A DNA stretch of 64,000 bases from Chitinispirillum alkaliphilum (GCA_001045525.1 LDWW01000017.1:1-64000); one strand, 5' to 3'. Positions 1 through 8,460 are shown, counted from the first letter of the stretch. The notes: a model not told the origin generated them from the letters alone. Made by a program: numbers and translations.

Positions 1-1
1 G

Positions 2-181
2 GGGCTTAACAAAAGAAAGTCAACAATAAGGGCACGGGTTGAACATGTATTTGGTCGAATGGCCATGATGCATGAAAACACCCTTCGGTGTATCGGGCAG
101 CATCGGGCTGCGAGCAGGAATTTTTTAAGAAACACCGTTTACAACATTACTCGATATGAGACAATTGTTCGCTATGCATAA
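2..181 (+). mobile_element. IS5-family-like transposase, C-terminal fragment
   Basis: The open frame enters from the left edge and stops at TAA 179-181, giving about 59 residues. It contains the string RARVEHVFG, followed by a basic stretch and a tail reading NTVYNITRYETIVRYA. This is the typical C-terminal block of IS5-group DDE transposases, where the catalytic Glu region is followed by an R-VEHVFG motif. Only the 3' end is inside the window, so it cannot be said whether the copy is intact. Positions 182-329 follow without a gene and should include the right end of the element, but no terminal inverted repeat can be paired without the left end. The element borders the decayed accessory stretch to about 3.3 kb. 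Confidence 0.75.
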
Positions 182-329
182 ACAGTACAAAATAGGGGGA
201 ACTATATCCTTACATATTGGATCATTATCGCAATTTTTTGTCCGAAGTCCCGAACAAAAATCCCTTATATCAACTAATTGAATTAATTTTGATAATGAAC
301 AATTGAATTTTCGGTTTCAACATAGATTT

Positions 330-803
330 TTAGAGGTCACCTTCTTCAGGAAATTGAAAATCTGCAGGTACTGCTGCATAGTAGGCTCTCACGCTGTCGG
401 GTAGGCTTGGGTCTATTCCTTCCTGAATTATTTCATAATCCATGGGATAATCAAACAGCACGAAATTACTGTCACTGGTTTCATATCCTTCCATAATTGC
501 CCATTGCTCCTCACCGTAGGGCAGAAACTTTACATATATATAGTTGGGGTCTATCTCAAATTCAGAGTCCTCAATTGCTGCTCTTTTATGCAACCCTGCG
601 TTGTCTTTACTAAGCAGTGACATAAACGCAGCTCTCATATTCTCTATCGTGTACGGGTCATCCAGTTTTTCTCCGAGTATTAGCTGTTCCTCAACAGGGA
701 TATCCCGATTAGCCGGGGTAACCACATCAACATTTGAACAAGAAAAAAAGAATAACAAGAGAAAAAGTTTTAAGGCGAATGCCTCTTTAATAAGGTTCTT
801 CAT
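330..803 (-). CDS. Hypothetical lipoprotein
   Basis: The protein has about 157 residues with a strongly hydrophobic N-terminus rich in Phe and Leu, ending in a lipobox-like FFFSC. It is therefore predicted to be exported, lipidated on Cys and anchored in the envelope. The rest is acidic, with no repeat or catalytic motif that I recognise. The ATG at 801-803 is preferred. A GTG three codons upstream is possible, but the purine-rich GAAGG lies between the two. It stands alone, transcribed toward the insertion-sequence fragment, with almost 500 bases of apparently noncoding DNA upstream. Function unknown. Confidence 0.65.
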   Translation of the reverse strand: MKNLIKEAFALKLFLLLFFFSCSNVDVVTPANRDIPVEEQLILGEKLDDPYTIENMRAAFMSLLSKDNAGLHKRAAIEDSEFEIDPNYIYVKFLPYGEEQWAIMEGYETSDSNFVLFDYPMDYEIIQEGIDPSLPDSVRAYYAAVPADFQFPEEGDL

Positions 804-1306
804 AACCTTCACTTCTATTTAATAAGTGGTGTGTGAGATGGAATTGACAGGAGTGTCATTCTCAATATATAGAATAAACTGCTGCCATGCAGAATTTTTT
901 TCAGGATCAAACAGTTCTTTACAACAACGCACAGCATATCAAAAATGTTAGTAACCATTATCGAGGTATCGATATCTTCATTCAGCGATATCAGGTCCAT
1001 TCCCCCACTCCCCTGTTTTCTGTACCGTCTCATTTCCCCATAAATAAACTGCCGTATCGGGACTTTGAAAACGGGACGGGTTTTGGAACAGTAATTCAGG
1101 GTGATTTGAGGCTGATTTGCAGGAAATTCAGGTGTCCCGTTTAACCTTCGTTTTTAGGACTGGGGGAATAATGTGTGTTTGGTATTCATTGCCCTTTTTG
1201 TATTTTTTGCGTAAATCTTTACATTTAAATTCGATTCCGATGAGATCAGTAGAGCTTTCGTAACAAAGTGCAATCGTTTGTGCTACAGATGTAAATTCCT
1301 ATACTT
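804..1306. other. Gene-free stretch with a 9-bp inverted repeat
   Basis: No credible gene is seen in these 500 bases. Short open frames on both strands lack ribosome binding sites and protein-like composition. The one structure noted is a pair of inverted 9-mers, AAACGGGAC at 1069-1077 and GTCCCGTTT at 1134-1142, separated by 56 bases. It could be a remnant of a mobile-element end or a weak hairpin. The stretch lies between two minus-strand genes and probably carries the promoter of the lipoprotein gene, but no convincing -10/-35 pair was found. Confidence 0.4.
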
Positions 1307-2461
1307 TTAATCCAGTAGGATGAAGTCTGGTGTCTCTATAATTTTACTTTTTCCAGATGTTTTCAACAACCCAGAAATTTTAACGTTAATTCCTTTATCA
1401 AGAGCTTCGCAAGCTTTGCTAAAATCTTCAGTATTTAATAAAACCTTCGCTTTAATAATTTTTTCTTCATCTCCAATGAAATTAAATGTGATCTCACCTT
1501 CGCTACGATTAGCAGTATCAGGGTCTGCTTGTGCTTTAGAAACTTTTCCAACAAATGTCCCGGCCTTCCCCTCGTCAATAGGCTTAAGTTTCGAGATTAT
1601 TGATTCCATAGGAGGAATGTAATCTTTTGTAAATGATACGGCTCTCGGAACATCTATGACATCTTTTGTTATAGATGACCACGATGTAAATATTTCTATT
1701 TCTTCCTTATCGCCATATTCACCTAGTTCAACTATACTTTCTATAAAATTGGCACTTATCGTTTCAGGTTGATTAGGATCTTCAAGAGATTCGTGATTGC
1801 CTGTTTCGATTACATCTTTAAGCCTTGCGAGTGCTTTCATGTATCTCTTCGTAACTTTTCTTGTAAAAGAGGTCCCAAGCTTATCTTCAGTATTAAATAA
1901 ACTTAGTTGAATCGGTTTTTCTTCAATTGTTTCTTTAACAAAAGGACATACTACAGATGCAACAAAACTGCCTCTTTCTGTCTGACCAAGAAAACACGAG
2001 TCTATAAATTGCTGTGCATTTTTATATGACATTCTTTTATGAAATGATGTAGGATTTACAATATCACAAGCTGTTGCAAATAAAGATTTTTTTGCATTTT
2101 CAAGTAGGGCAAAACCGTCGTTAAATGATATTAGACCTAATTCTGTCTTTTGATTTTCAACTCGAAATCTAATCACATCAGAGGGTGGCACTAAAAGATC
2201 GTTAATTACTCTTTCAGGCTCTCTATTTTCTACGAATGCAATTTTTGAGATAGCTTTATATATCAATTCATCATAATCTGAAAAGGCTCTACTTATAGGC
2301 AATAATATTTCTGTAGGTTTTGGCAATTCTGTATAGAAAATGGTTAAGCCTTCCCGCTTGCTTTGCTTTTTTGTCCAATCTCTGTTTTGCAAATATCTTT
2401 GAAGCGTAGCAAAACTTAGTCGATTCACCACCGTTAAGGCTATTTTTGTATCGATATTCAT
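1307..2461 (-). CDS. Protein of unknown function, coupled to a DUF4365-type fragment
   Basis: A complete 384-residue frame with no signal peptide or membrane segment. The middle contains SYKNAQQFIDSCFLGQTERG and then a hydrophobic SFVASVVCPFV, which look like conserved blocks of a soluble family I cannot name with certainty. The last 80 residues alternate hydrophobic and charged residues, as in a small beta-rich domain. The start ATG (2461-2459) overlaps the TGA of the upstream fragment as ATGA, a classic sign of translational coupling. The upstream partner (2458-2700) is the truncated C-terminus of a DUF4365-like protein, so this gene was probably the second member of a two-gene unit. DUF4365 proteins are often found in accessory and defence-type regions, so a defence role is possible but not shown. 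Confidence 0.7.
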   Translation of the reverse strand: MNIDTKIALTVVNRLSFATLQRYLQNRDWTKKQSKREGLTIFYTELPKPTEILLPISRAFSDYDELIYKAISKIAFVENREPERVINDLLVPPSDVIRFRVENQKTELGLISFNDGFALLENAKKSLFATACDIVNPTSFHKRMSYKNAQQFIDSCFLGQTERGSFVASVVCPFVKETIEEKPIQLSLFNTEDKLGTSFTRKVTKRYMKALARLKDVIETGNHESLEDPNQPETISANFIESIVELGEYGDKEEIEIFTSWSSITKDVIDVPRAVSFTKDYIPPMESIISKLKPIDEGKAGTFVGKVSKAQADPDTANRSEGEITFNFIGDEEKIIKAKVLLNTEDFSKACEALDKGINVKISGLLKTSGKSKIIETPDFILLD

Positions 2462-2700
2462 AATTCTTCTTCTTTGGAAGTTTTAAGCATTAAATTATAA
2501 ACCAAGTCTGGCGAAAATGTGTTCGCAGTAGGGGTTCTTACCGTAACAGATGTCTGATTGTCAGATTCAGGGAGTCCTTTGAGGTTATAATAATAAGCAC
2601 ATTTTTTTACTATAAGCTCCTCCGGCGAGTGCTTTAGCCAGTCTTCCGATTCTTCGGAAAGACACAGTACTACAAGAAGTCGAGGTGTTCCAGTACCATA
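2458..2700 (-). pseudogene. C-terminal fragment of a DUF4365-domain gene
   Basis: Translating the minus strand in the frame that ends at TGA 2460-2458 gives about 80 codons without a start. They begin near TPRLLVVLCLSEESEDWL and continue with KKCAYYYNLKGLPESDN, then SVTVRTP and a short tail ending KTSKEEEL. From memory of DUF4365 proteins, the C-terminus reads P-R-hydrophobic-VV, then D-WL, RCAYW-SLRG-P-T-N, TVTV-P; the agreement is close over the whole fragment. An in-frame TAA lies about 10 codons upstream, inside the neighbouring DUF2493 gene. The N-terminal two thirds is therefore missing, and the piece overlaps that gene from 2670 to 2700. It is a remnant created by a deletion or recombination joining two genes. 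Confidence 0.7.
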
Positions 2701-2987
2701 GTAAACTTCGTTCCTCTGGATTTACCATCCCAGAAGGCAATTACCATATTGGAGGCATCAACGATCAACTTGTTCCGCACTAAAGGTGCTCCCCTACCGT
2801 GCTTTTTGTAATCAGGAAGAAACTCCTGCAGCTCGATGTTGTTTTCCCTGGCATACTGTGCTGCCAGTGAATCCGCCCCCTTCGCTCCACCAGAGACAAT
2901 CTTTACGATTTCCTCTTTATCCAGTGTTTCTTTCAACAAAGAATAATCAAATCCGCGCGATCCGATAACCGCTATTCTTTTCATCAT
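2670..2987 (-). CDS. DUF2493 / SLOG-superfamily protein with altered C-terminus
   Basis: About 105 residues. It shows the nucleotide-binding style motifs of the DUF2493 family: IAVIGSRGF near the N-terminus, SGGAKGADSLA around 32-42, and RNKLIVDASNMVIAFWDG before GTKFT. SLOG-type domains bind nucleotides or their derivatives. The start is placed at the ATGATG at 2987/2984 because AGGGGG precedes it; a longer 116-residue version is possible. In the family GTK-T is usually followed by a short helix and strand. Here the last nine residues instead come from DNA that, in another frame, encodes the DUF4365 fragment. The gene is thus probably a chimera truncated by the same event. A 38-aa peptide gene lies just upstream. 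Confidence 0.7.
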   Translation of the reverse strand: MMKRIAVIGSRGFDYSLLKETLDKEEIVKIVSGGAKGADSLAAQYARENNIELQEFLPDYKKHGRGAPLVRNKLIVDASNMVIAFWDGKSRGTKFTMVLEHLDFL

Positions 2988-3028
2988 ACCCCCTGGCAGT
3001 CTCAATTCCTGAGACTGCAATAAAGTAG

Positions 3029-3145
3029 TTACTTTTCTTTTTCCTGTGAACTGTCCGTATCGCTCTCTAAGTCAAGCTTCTCCAAAATGGCCCCCAGCTC
3101 TTCTTCGGTCAAAAGGCGCTCTTCCTCATACCAAATTCTTGTCAT
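3029..3145 (-). CDS. Small acidic peptide, 38 residues
   Basis: A short frame starting MTRIWYEEERLLTEEELG and ending in a Ser/Glu/Lys-rich tail. It has a GAGGAT ribosome binding site about 7 bases before the ATG and ends about 40 bases before the DUF2493 gene on the same strand. A longer version starting at 3271 exists, but its first 42 codons look noncoding and the ribosome site favours the short form. It is mostly helical and acidic in character. No function is known to me; co-transcription with the DUF2493 gene is likely. Confidence 0.45.
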   Translation of the reverse strand: MTRIWYEEERLLTEEELGAILEKLDLESDTDSSQEKEK

Positions 3146-3360
3146 GCTATATCCTCGTTGTAATCTTAATGAGAATCTGGTCAAATGCGAAAAAAAATAT
3201 GTATCGCTGCTAATGATGATACACGCGTCTGGTCTGCAATTCATCATTAAAAAAATTGAACACCTGAACATAACCCCGGAGTCCCCTTTGGCATGGTTAT
3301 TGTTCTATTCTCTAAGTAAAAAGAGAATTCAGGTTTTAGAGAGAAAGAGCGCTTAAGTTT

Positions 3361-4125
3361 ATGTTTCCATTAAGAGATGAAAACCCTACTTTCCGCACCT
3401 CTTTTCTTACATTCATTATAATAGGGCTCAACGTAGCCGTATGGATATTTATTCAGGGCATGGGTCGTGAGCCGCATGTAAGCCGCTCGATTTGCAGATT
3501 TGGTCTCATTGCCGGGGAGCTTCTTGGCACGGTCAATGAGGGGACACGGATCACAATCAGCCGCGACACTCAATGTGTAATCGGTGAACCAAACTGGTTT
3601 ACGGTATTCTCATCGATGTTTCTTCATGGGGGTTGGTTTCATTTAATCGGTAATATGTGGTTTCTGTATGTGTTCGGGGATAATATCGAGGACTCCACCA
3701 GCAGAGTGAAATTTGTCTTTTTCTTTTTACTGTGTGGTTTGGCGGCAAGCGCAGCTCAAATGCTTTCAAATCCCGCCAGCCCTGTTCCGATGGTGGGAGC
3801 TTCCGGGGCGATAAGCGGGGTTATGGGTGCATATGCAGTTCTCTATCCCAAGGCACCTGTTCACATGCTGATCTTTCTGGGATTTTTCATAACACGGATA
3901 GTCATCCCCGCATACCTTCTTCTTGGCTACTGGTTTCTTATACAGTTCCTTGGTGCACTTCCTGCCCTCACCGGCGAATCCAATGGAGGAGGGATAGCAT
4001 TCTGGGCCCATATAGGCGGGTTCATCGCCGGAGTGATACTCATACCCTTCTTTCAAAACAAAAACCAGGTACATCTTCACCGGGAAGCGCTGGAGGAGCG
4101 GTGGCGATGGCGGGATGAGGGTTGA
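3361..4125 (+). CDS. Rhomboid-family intramembrane serine protease
   Basis: 254 residues with at least six hydrophobic segments. Rhomboid hallmarks are present: HLIGN at 94-98 in the second membrane helix, GASG at 147-150 with the catalytic Ser148, and AHIGG with the catalytic His217. Rhomboids cleave transmembrane substrates within the inner membrane. The loop between the first helix and the HxxxN segment is long and holds two Cys (44 and 72), which could form a periplasmic disulfide. It is divergent from the DUF2493 side and followed by a 250-base gap before gmd. No clear Shine-Dalgarno sequence precedes the ATG. The substrate cannot be told from sequence. Confidence 0.93.
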   Translation: MFPLRDENPTFRTSFLTFIIIGLNVAVWIFIQGMGREPHVSRSICRFGLIAGELLGTVNEGTRITISRDTQCVIGEPNWFTVFSSMFLHGGWFHLIGNMWFLYVFGDNIEDSTSRVKFVFFFLLCGLAASAAQMLSNPASPVPMVGASGAISGVMGAYAVLYPKAPVHMLIFLGFFITRIVIPAYLLLGYWFLIQFLGALPALTGESNGGGIAFWAHIGGFIAGVILIPFFQNKNQVHLHREALEERWRWRDEG

Positions 4126-4377
4126 TTTAGCAGCTCAGTTCCATGAATTCAGTTTCTGCCCGCCTTAGAGCCTCTTTACGGTTTTCAGACCAGAATCGGT
4201 CTGTTGAAGATTTTTTTAGCGTTATCTATAAATTATCGCGTCCTACAGACGTAGTCACAATTCGCAGAAATGCTTTAGCAAGCGGTGCTGATTTAGTCAT
4301 TGATAGATCTGTACACCTGAGTTATTTATATTTCTTAACTGATTTCATATTTAACCTTACGAATCACAGGAAGAGAA

Positions 4378-5415
4378 ATGAAGAAAAAAGCACTTATAAC
4401 CGGTATCACTGGTCAGGATGGTTCCTATCTTGCAGAACTTCTGCTTGAAAAGGGGTATGAAGTTCACGGAATGATTCGCAGAGCAAGTTATTTCAACCGC
4501 AGCCGTATCGATCATCTGTATAAAGACCCCCACGGAAAGAACACCAGCCTTTTTCTTCATTACGGAGATATGTCCGACAGCAGTAATATGAACCGAATGG
4601 TTGAGAGGATAGAGCCCGATGAGATCTACAATCTTGCCGCACAGTCTCATGTCCGGGTGTCCTTTGAGGTTCCAGAGTACACTGCGGATGTCGATGCAAC
4701 CGGAACGCTGCGTCTTCTGGATGCCATAAAGGAAAGCGGTATAAGCACCAGATTTTATCAGGCATCAACATCAGAGCTGTATGGAAAAGTGCAGCAGATA
4801 CCCCAGAACGAAAAAACCCCCTTCTACCCCAGGTCCCCTTACGGGGTTGCAAAACTCTACGCCTACTGGATCGTGGTCAATTACAGGGAGGCCTACAATC
4901 TCCACGCCTCCAATGGCATCCTGTTCAATCATGAATCCCCTCGCAGGGGTGAAAATTTTGTCACACGCAAAATCACTCTCGGCGCATCTGCAATAAAGGC
5001 GGGAAAACAGGAGTGCCTCTATATGGGAAATCTGGATGCCAAACGGGACTGGGGATATGCCCCCGACTATGTTGAGGCGATGTGGCTGATGCTTCAGCAG
5101 GATACACCCGACGATTATGTCATAGCCACAGGGCAGATGCATACAGTCAGGGAATTTATCGAAAAAGCATTCCTTGCTCTTGGCATAAGGGTCGGCTGGA
5201 AAGGGAAGGGTGAAAAGGAGCTGGGTATAGATACTGAGACGGGGAAAACGATTGTAAGGATCGATCCCAAGTACTACAGACCTGCAGAGGTAGAGCTTCT
5301 CCTTGGGGATCCCTCCAAGGCGAAAAACAAGCTCGCCTGGAAACCAAGGGTGTGCTTTGATGAATTGGTGGAGATTATGATTAAAACCGATTACAATAAC
5401 ATACGGTGTAAGTAG
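4378..5415 (+). CDS. gmd: GDP-mannose 4,6-dehydratase
   Basis: 345 residues of the extended short-chain dehydrogenase family. It converts GDP-D-mannose to GDP-4-keto-6-deoxy-D-mannose, precursor of GDP-fucose, GDP-rhamnose and related sugars, in the cytosol. The NADP-binding motif [12 protein letters not shown] is at 9-20. The catalytic STSELYG stretch is at 130-136, and the Tyr155/Lys159 pair sits in PRSPYGVAK. Length is normal for the family, and GRP/RR segments for the NADP phosphate are present. AGGAAGAG lies before the ATG. No GDP-fucose synthase gene follows, so the onward product must depend on genes elsewhere. It lies 22 kb from the exopolysaccharide locus but may feed it. Confidence 0.96.
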   Translation: MKKKALITGITGQDGSYLAELLLEKGYEVHGMIRRASYFNRSRIDHLYKDPHGKNTSLFLHYGDMSDSSNMNRMVERIEPDEIYNLAAQSHVRVSFEVPEYTADVDATGTLRLLDAIKESGISTRFYQASTSELYGKVQQIPQNEKTPFYPRSPYGVAKLYAYWIVVNYREAYNLHASNGILFNHESPRRGENFVTRKITLGASAIKAGKQECLYMGNLDAKRDWGYAPDYVEAMWLMLQQDTPDDYVIATGQMHTVREFIEKAFLALGIRVGWKGKGEKELGIDTETGKTIVRIDPKYYRPAEVELLLGDPSKAKNKLAWKPRVCFDELVEIMIKTDYNNIRCK

Positions 5416-5466
5416 GAGAGCATTCGCACTGTTTTATTTCTTCTCAAAATTTAAAGGAGTTTTTAA

Positions 5467-5658
5467 ATGAGTGATTGTCAGAATGCCACAGGAGAGAAAT
5501 GTAGCTGTACATATCCATGCAGCAGGAGAGGGAAATGCTGTCTGTGTGTAGCATATCATCGCAAATCCGGTGAAATCCCAGGTTGTTTCTTCACTCCCCG
5601 GGGTGAAAAAACTTACGACCGTTCACTTGAATCTTTTATGCGTGACCGAAACAAATAA
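5467..5658 (+). CDS. Small Cys-rich protein, DUF6485-like
   Basis: 63 residues with eight Cys: positions 4, 12, 14, 18, 24, 25, 27 and 40. The core CSCTYPCSRRGKCCLCVAYH, followed by GCFF and KTYDRS, matches small conserved proteins that I recall as DUF6485. The pattern suggests a metal site or iron-sulfur binding, but nothing proves it. A strong AAAGGAG precedes the ATG. It sits between gmd and the DUF3108 gene with a 21-base gap downstream, so the three may be co-transcribed. Function unknown. Confidence 0.8.
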   Translation: MSDCQNATGEKCSCTYPCSRRGKCCLCVAYHRKSGEIPGCFFTPRGEKTYDRSLESFMRDRNK

Positions 5659-5679
5659 TAACAGAAAGCAGGTACAATT

Positions 5680-6552
5680 ATGAGGCTCAGATCTTATTTA
5701 ATTGTTACAGTGTCTTTATTACTGATCTTTTCTGGCCTCATTTCCCCTTCTTCAGCAAGCAGCGATGAAGACATATTCTGGGAGACAGCAGCAACAGAGT
5801 TAGACTCATTCCCCTTCTCCCAGAGTTTTATCGACTCAGTTACCAATGAGTTTGGTGTAGTGCGCCCCACCTCATCTCTCAGGGAAATCAGCACCGGGCC
5901 ATTTGCACGTGGTGAGAAACTGGTTTATGAAGTAAGCTGGGGGCTTTTCAGAGCCGGCTTTCTTGTGGTTAATACCGAATATCAGCCACACAGCAACATG
6001 ATCAGAGTCGGAGCCAAAGCCATCTCAAACAATTTCATCAGCGCCTTTTACCGGGTTCGCGACTATATCATATCATGGATCGATGCCGATGGGCTTTATC
6101 CGGTTTTTTTCGAGCAGCATATAAGGGAGAGAAACAAGCAGACTGATGGGTATGTGATTTTCGACCACTTAAGTGAGCAGATCTTTATTGAAGGCAGAAG
6201 GTCACGTGTGGTGGAGGAAGCTCCCCCGATCTCTCATGATTATCTTTCGATTCTTCACCATATGCGCTCCCTTGATTTTTCCCCCGGGGAAGAGCATACC
6301 TTTGATCTCCTCATGAGCTCAGAGGTCAACCCCATCAAGGTGCGTGTCAGAGAACGGGGTGAAATCAGCACCGATGCAGGGGATTTCAAAACCATAAGAC
6401 TGGAACCTCAGCTTAGGGGCAGATCATTCAGACGAAGAGACAGACTGGAGATATGGGTAACCGATGATGAGTACAAGATGCCCGTAGAGATAAGGACAAG
6501 ACTGAGGTTCGGTTCTCTCACAGCCCGTCTGATCCACTACCAGAGAGCTTAG
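5680..6552 (+). CDS. DUF3108-domain exported protein
   Basis: 290 residues with an N-terminal signal peptide (residues 1-26, ending SSAS). The body matches the DUF3108 pattern: ARGEKLVYEVSWGLFRAGF, a central VRDYIISWID block, then LRGRSFRRRDRLEIWVTDD and a closing segment of beta strands ending LIHYQRA. Such proteins are periplasmic beta-structures often near envelope assembly genes, with no defined reaction. It ends 19 bases before the convergent cutA gene. Confidence 0.85.
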   Translation: MRLRSYLIVTVSLLLIFSGLISPSSASSDEDIFWETAATELDSFPFSQSFIDSVTNEFGVVRPTSSLREISTGPFARGEKLVYEVSWGLFRAGFLVVNTEYQPHSNMIRVGAKAISNNFISAFYRVRDYIISWIDADGLYPVFFEQHIRERNKQTDGYVIFDHLSEQIFIEGRRSRVVEEAPPISHDYLSILHHMRSLDFSPGEEHTFDLLMSSEVNPIKVRVRERGEISTDAGDFKTIRLEPQLRGRSFRRRDRLEIWVTDDEYKMPVEIRTRLRFGSLTARLIHYQRA

Positions 6553-6570
6553 AATATTTCCGGTTTGGGA

Positions 6571-6885
6571 TTATTCCGTTTCCTCCCGGAGCCATTGCAG
6601 GTAATCCGGGTTTCCTTCAGTCAGAGGAAGCCCCACCACGCAGGGTACCGTATAGGAGTGAAGCTCTTTCACTCTTGAGAGGATTTTCTCAAACCGCTCT
6701 TCCCTGGATTTGGCTATAAGTATAGTTTCATTATCTTCCACGATTTCTCCCTGCCAGCGATACAGCGAATTCATGCCATCCACGATATTAACGCATGCGG
6801 CAAGTTTTTCATCCACCAGTGTACGCCCGATCTTAACAGCTTCACCCCGGTCTTTTGTGGTTATGTACACCATTATAAATTTCAT
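6571..6885 (-). CDS. cutA: CutA1 divalent-cation tolerance protein
   Basis: 104 residues, the usual CutA1 size, starting MKFIMVYITTKDRGEA. Family blocks KLAACVNI, YRWQGEI and ETILIAKS are all present, along with the YTVPCVVGLPL segment. CutA1 forms a very stable trimer with a ferredoxin-like fold and has been linked to copper tolerance in Escherichia coli, though its role is unsettled. A start 30 codons upstream is possible, but the ATG at 6885 has a GGGGGGAAG site and matches the family N-terminus. It is the last gene of a minus-strand run beginning at 8210. Confidence 0.95.
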   Translation of the reverse strand: MKFIMVYITTKDRGEAVKIGRTLVDEKLAACVNIVDGMNSLYRWQGEIVEDNETILIAKSREERFEKILSRVKELHSYTVPCVVGLPLTEGNPDYLQWLREETE

Positions 6886-6981
6886 ACTACGCTTCCCCCC
6901 CAGTTTTTTCTGATTGCGGAATGTTTTATTCAGAAAAGATGGGAGCAAATTCTGCCCCACCTCCAAGAGGTTCAAAATAAT

Positions 6982-7680
6982 TTATAATCCCCGCATGCGC
7001 AGCTGATCGAGCTCTTCATTTACCTCTTTTTCCAAATCCAGCGAGACAGCTGAGAGCATATAGTCAAATCGCTTATCGGGGGCGGATATATTGATTGAGA
7101 AAATCACACGGGTTTTGGGGAAATCCCACCTGGCGTAGGCTGCAGTGACTATTCTCTGATAGAAATCGTAGGGGTGATAGCGCAGATTCCACCTCTCCTG
7201 TTTAAGGTAGGTATCGAGCCTGGTAAAAACAAGCCTGGGATCGAGTCCTCTGAAAACCGGTTGCCTTCGTCCATATTTTTTTCTTAAAAGGGAGTAGATA
7301 TCCTGTGTGAAAACCAGTGTTCTGTTTCTTATGGCCATGTAATATTCATTGACACTTCTGTATACGTTGAAATTGAAATCATACTCAGCCAGATCATCAA
7401 AATCAAACCTTACGGTTGCCTGGAAAAACTGATCATTCCAGAAATAATATTTCACCTGTGCGGGGTAGCCTGCGATTTCAGATTCAGCCCGGAACACATT
7501 TACATTCATCTCCTGAGGGAATTCCTCCTGAACAGGATCGGGCTGCCACTGTGGTATATCGATAATTTGCTGCACCTCCTGGGGTGTACTTCCCCAGGCT
7601 GCATCATTAAACCCACCGGGTTCACGCTGTGCAAAAACAGTAGAAAAAGCTCCAATCAGAAGCAGTGAGATAACTCTCAT
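6982..7680 (-). CDS. Exported protein of unknown function
   Basis: 232 residues with a signal peptide ending near AFSTVFA. After it comes GGFNDAAWGSTPQEVQQII, a pattern seen at the start of several exported proteins where a short segment reads 'W G x s xx E V'. The rest is rich in aromatic and charged residues with an F-RATVRFDFD block and many Arg/Tyr positions. The start codon overlaps the stop of the upstream lipoprotein gene as ATGA, so the two are translationally coupled and probably act together in the envelope. No family was recognised. Confidence 0.7.
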   Translation of the reverse strand: MRVISLLLIGAFSTVFAQREPGGFNDAAWGSTPQEVQQIIDIPQWQPDPVQEEFPQEMNVNVFRAESEIAGYPAQVKYYFWNDQFFQATVRFDFDDLAEYDFNFNVYRSVNEYYMAIRNRTLVFTQDIYSLLRKKYGRRQPVFRGLDPRLVFTRLDTYLKQERWNLRYHPYDFYQRIVTAAYARWDFPKTRVIFSINISAPDKRFDYMLSAVSLDLEKEVNEELDQLRMRGL

Positions 7681-8210
7681 TCAATCTCCCCTTTTATAGT
7701 ACCATCACTGATTTCAAGCTCCGGTGCATTTGCCCCAACCGACCGGGTACGAACATAGATATTTTCGATATGAACACTCTCCCCAGAGCTGCGAATTAAA
7801 TCCCTAACCTCCATGCGCACCGAATGTCCCTGAGAAAGCGGCATCGAAGGATGAACCGTATAGGTTGCATTGCTGTTACAATATCTGGACATATTTACAA
7901 GCAAAGTTTCATTTCCCAGTACCGGCCCGTCATTGCCAGGCCAAACATCCACTCTCAGAAGATCACCTTCCCGGATTTGGAACACTTCGCTGAACTCATC
8001 TGTATAAAAATAAAACCGCAGCGTATCCCCTATTAGCATCGCTCTGTTTGGCCAGCGTCTGTTGCCGGAAAAGCGGGTGTACACTCCATTTACATAGCCG
8101 GAAAAAACAGCGGGCGGATTGTATACCGGCAACACTGCAACGGGTTTCTCGCTGCAGTGAAAAAGCAGGACAAACGTTATAAATACAGGCAACCTTGTTT
8201 TGATTTTCAC
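7677..8210 (-). CDS. Hypothetical lipoprotein
   Basis: 177 residues beginning with a hydrophobic leader and a lipobox FHCSEKP, so lipidation at Cys19 or nearby is predicted. The mature part carries YSGNRRWPNRAMLIGDTL and beta-strand-like alternation, consistent with a small beta-sandwich. It is the first gene of the minus-strand run followed by the exported 232-residue protein and cutA. A near-consensus sigma70-type promoter lies just upstream (8260-8288). Function unknown. Confidence 0.7.
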   Translation of the reverse strand: MKIKTRLPVFITFVLLFHCSEKPVAVLPVYNPPAVFSGYVNGVYTRFSGNRRWPNRAMLIGDTLRFYFYTDEFSEVFQIREGDLLRVDVWPGNDGPVLGNETLLVNMSRYCNSNATYTVHPSMPLSQGHSVRMEVRDLIRSSGESVHIENIYVRTRSVGANAPELEISDGTIKGEIE

Positions 8211-8259
8211 TGTTTTTCTGGCCCCGCCTTTTGATACAGCACAGCTTTCTATTCATTAT

Positions 8260-8288
8260 ATTATAGGTTATCGGTAATGTGCATCCAA
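8260..8288 (-). promoter_or_regulatory. Sigma70-type promoter
   Basis: On the minus strand TTGGAT (8288-8283) is followed by a 17-base spacer and TATAAT (8265-8260). This is a perfect -10 box with an optimal spacer and a -35 matching four of six consensus bases. It lies about 50 bases before the start of the lipoprotein gene at 8210 and should drive the lipoprotein, exported-protein and cutA run. Confidence 0.65.
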
Positions 8289-8460
8289 TCCTTAAACATT
8301 TGAGCGCACTCTCTCACTGAAGAGCCCTTATCTCTGAGGGCTCAGCTTAAAACTGTTTCATCATTTTTCACAAAAACAGATTTGAATCTCAACTGCTCTG
8401 AGTTAATTTAACGGTAGACAACCAGAAGAGAAAACCCTTAACAAACACAGGTGTAGCAAT

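Noticed and set aside
544-822. Open frame of 92 codons on the plus strand opposite the lipoprotein gene
   Set aside because: It is the antisense shadow of a gene with a clear lipoprotein signal and has no ribosome site.
815-1144. Two short open frames in the gap upstream of the lipoprotein gene
   Set aside because: Neither has a ribosome binding site, family motifs or a protein-like composition.
8322-8343. Terminator before the 155-residue gene
   Set aside because: A 7-bp stem is present, but no U-tract follows on either strand.
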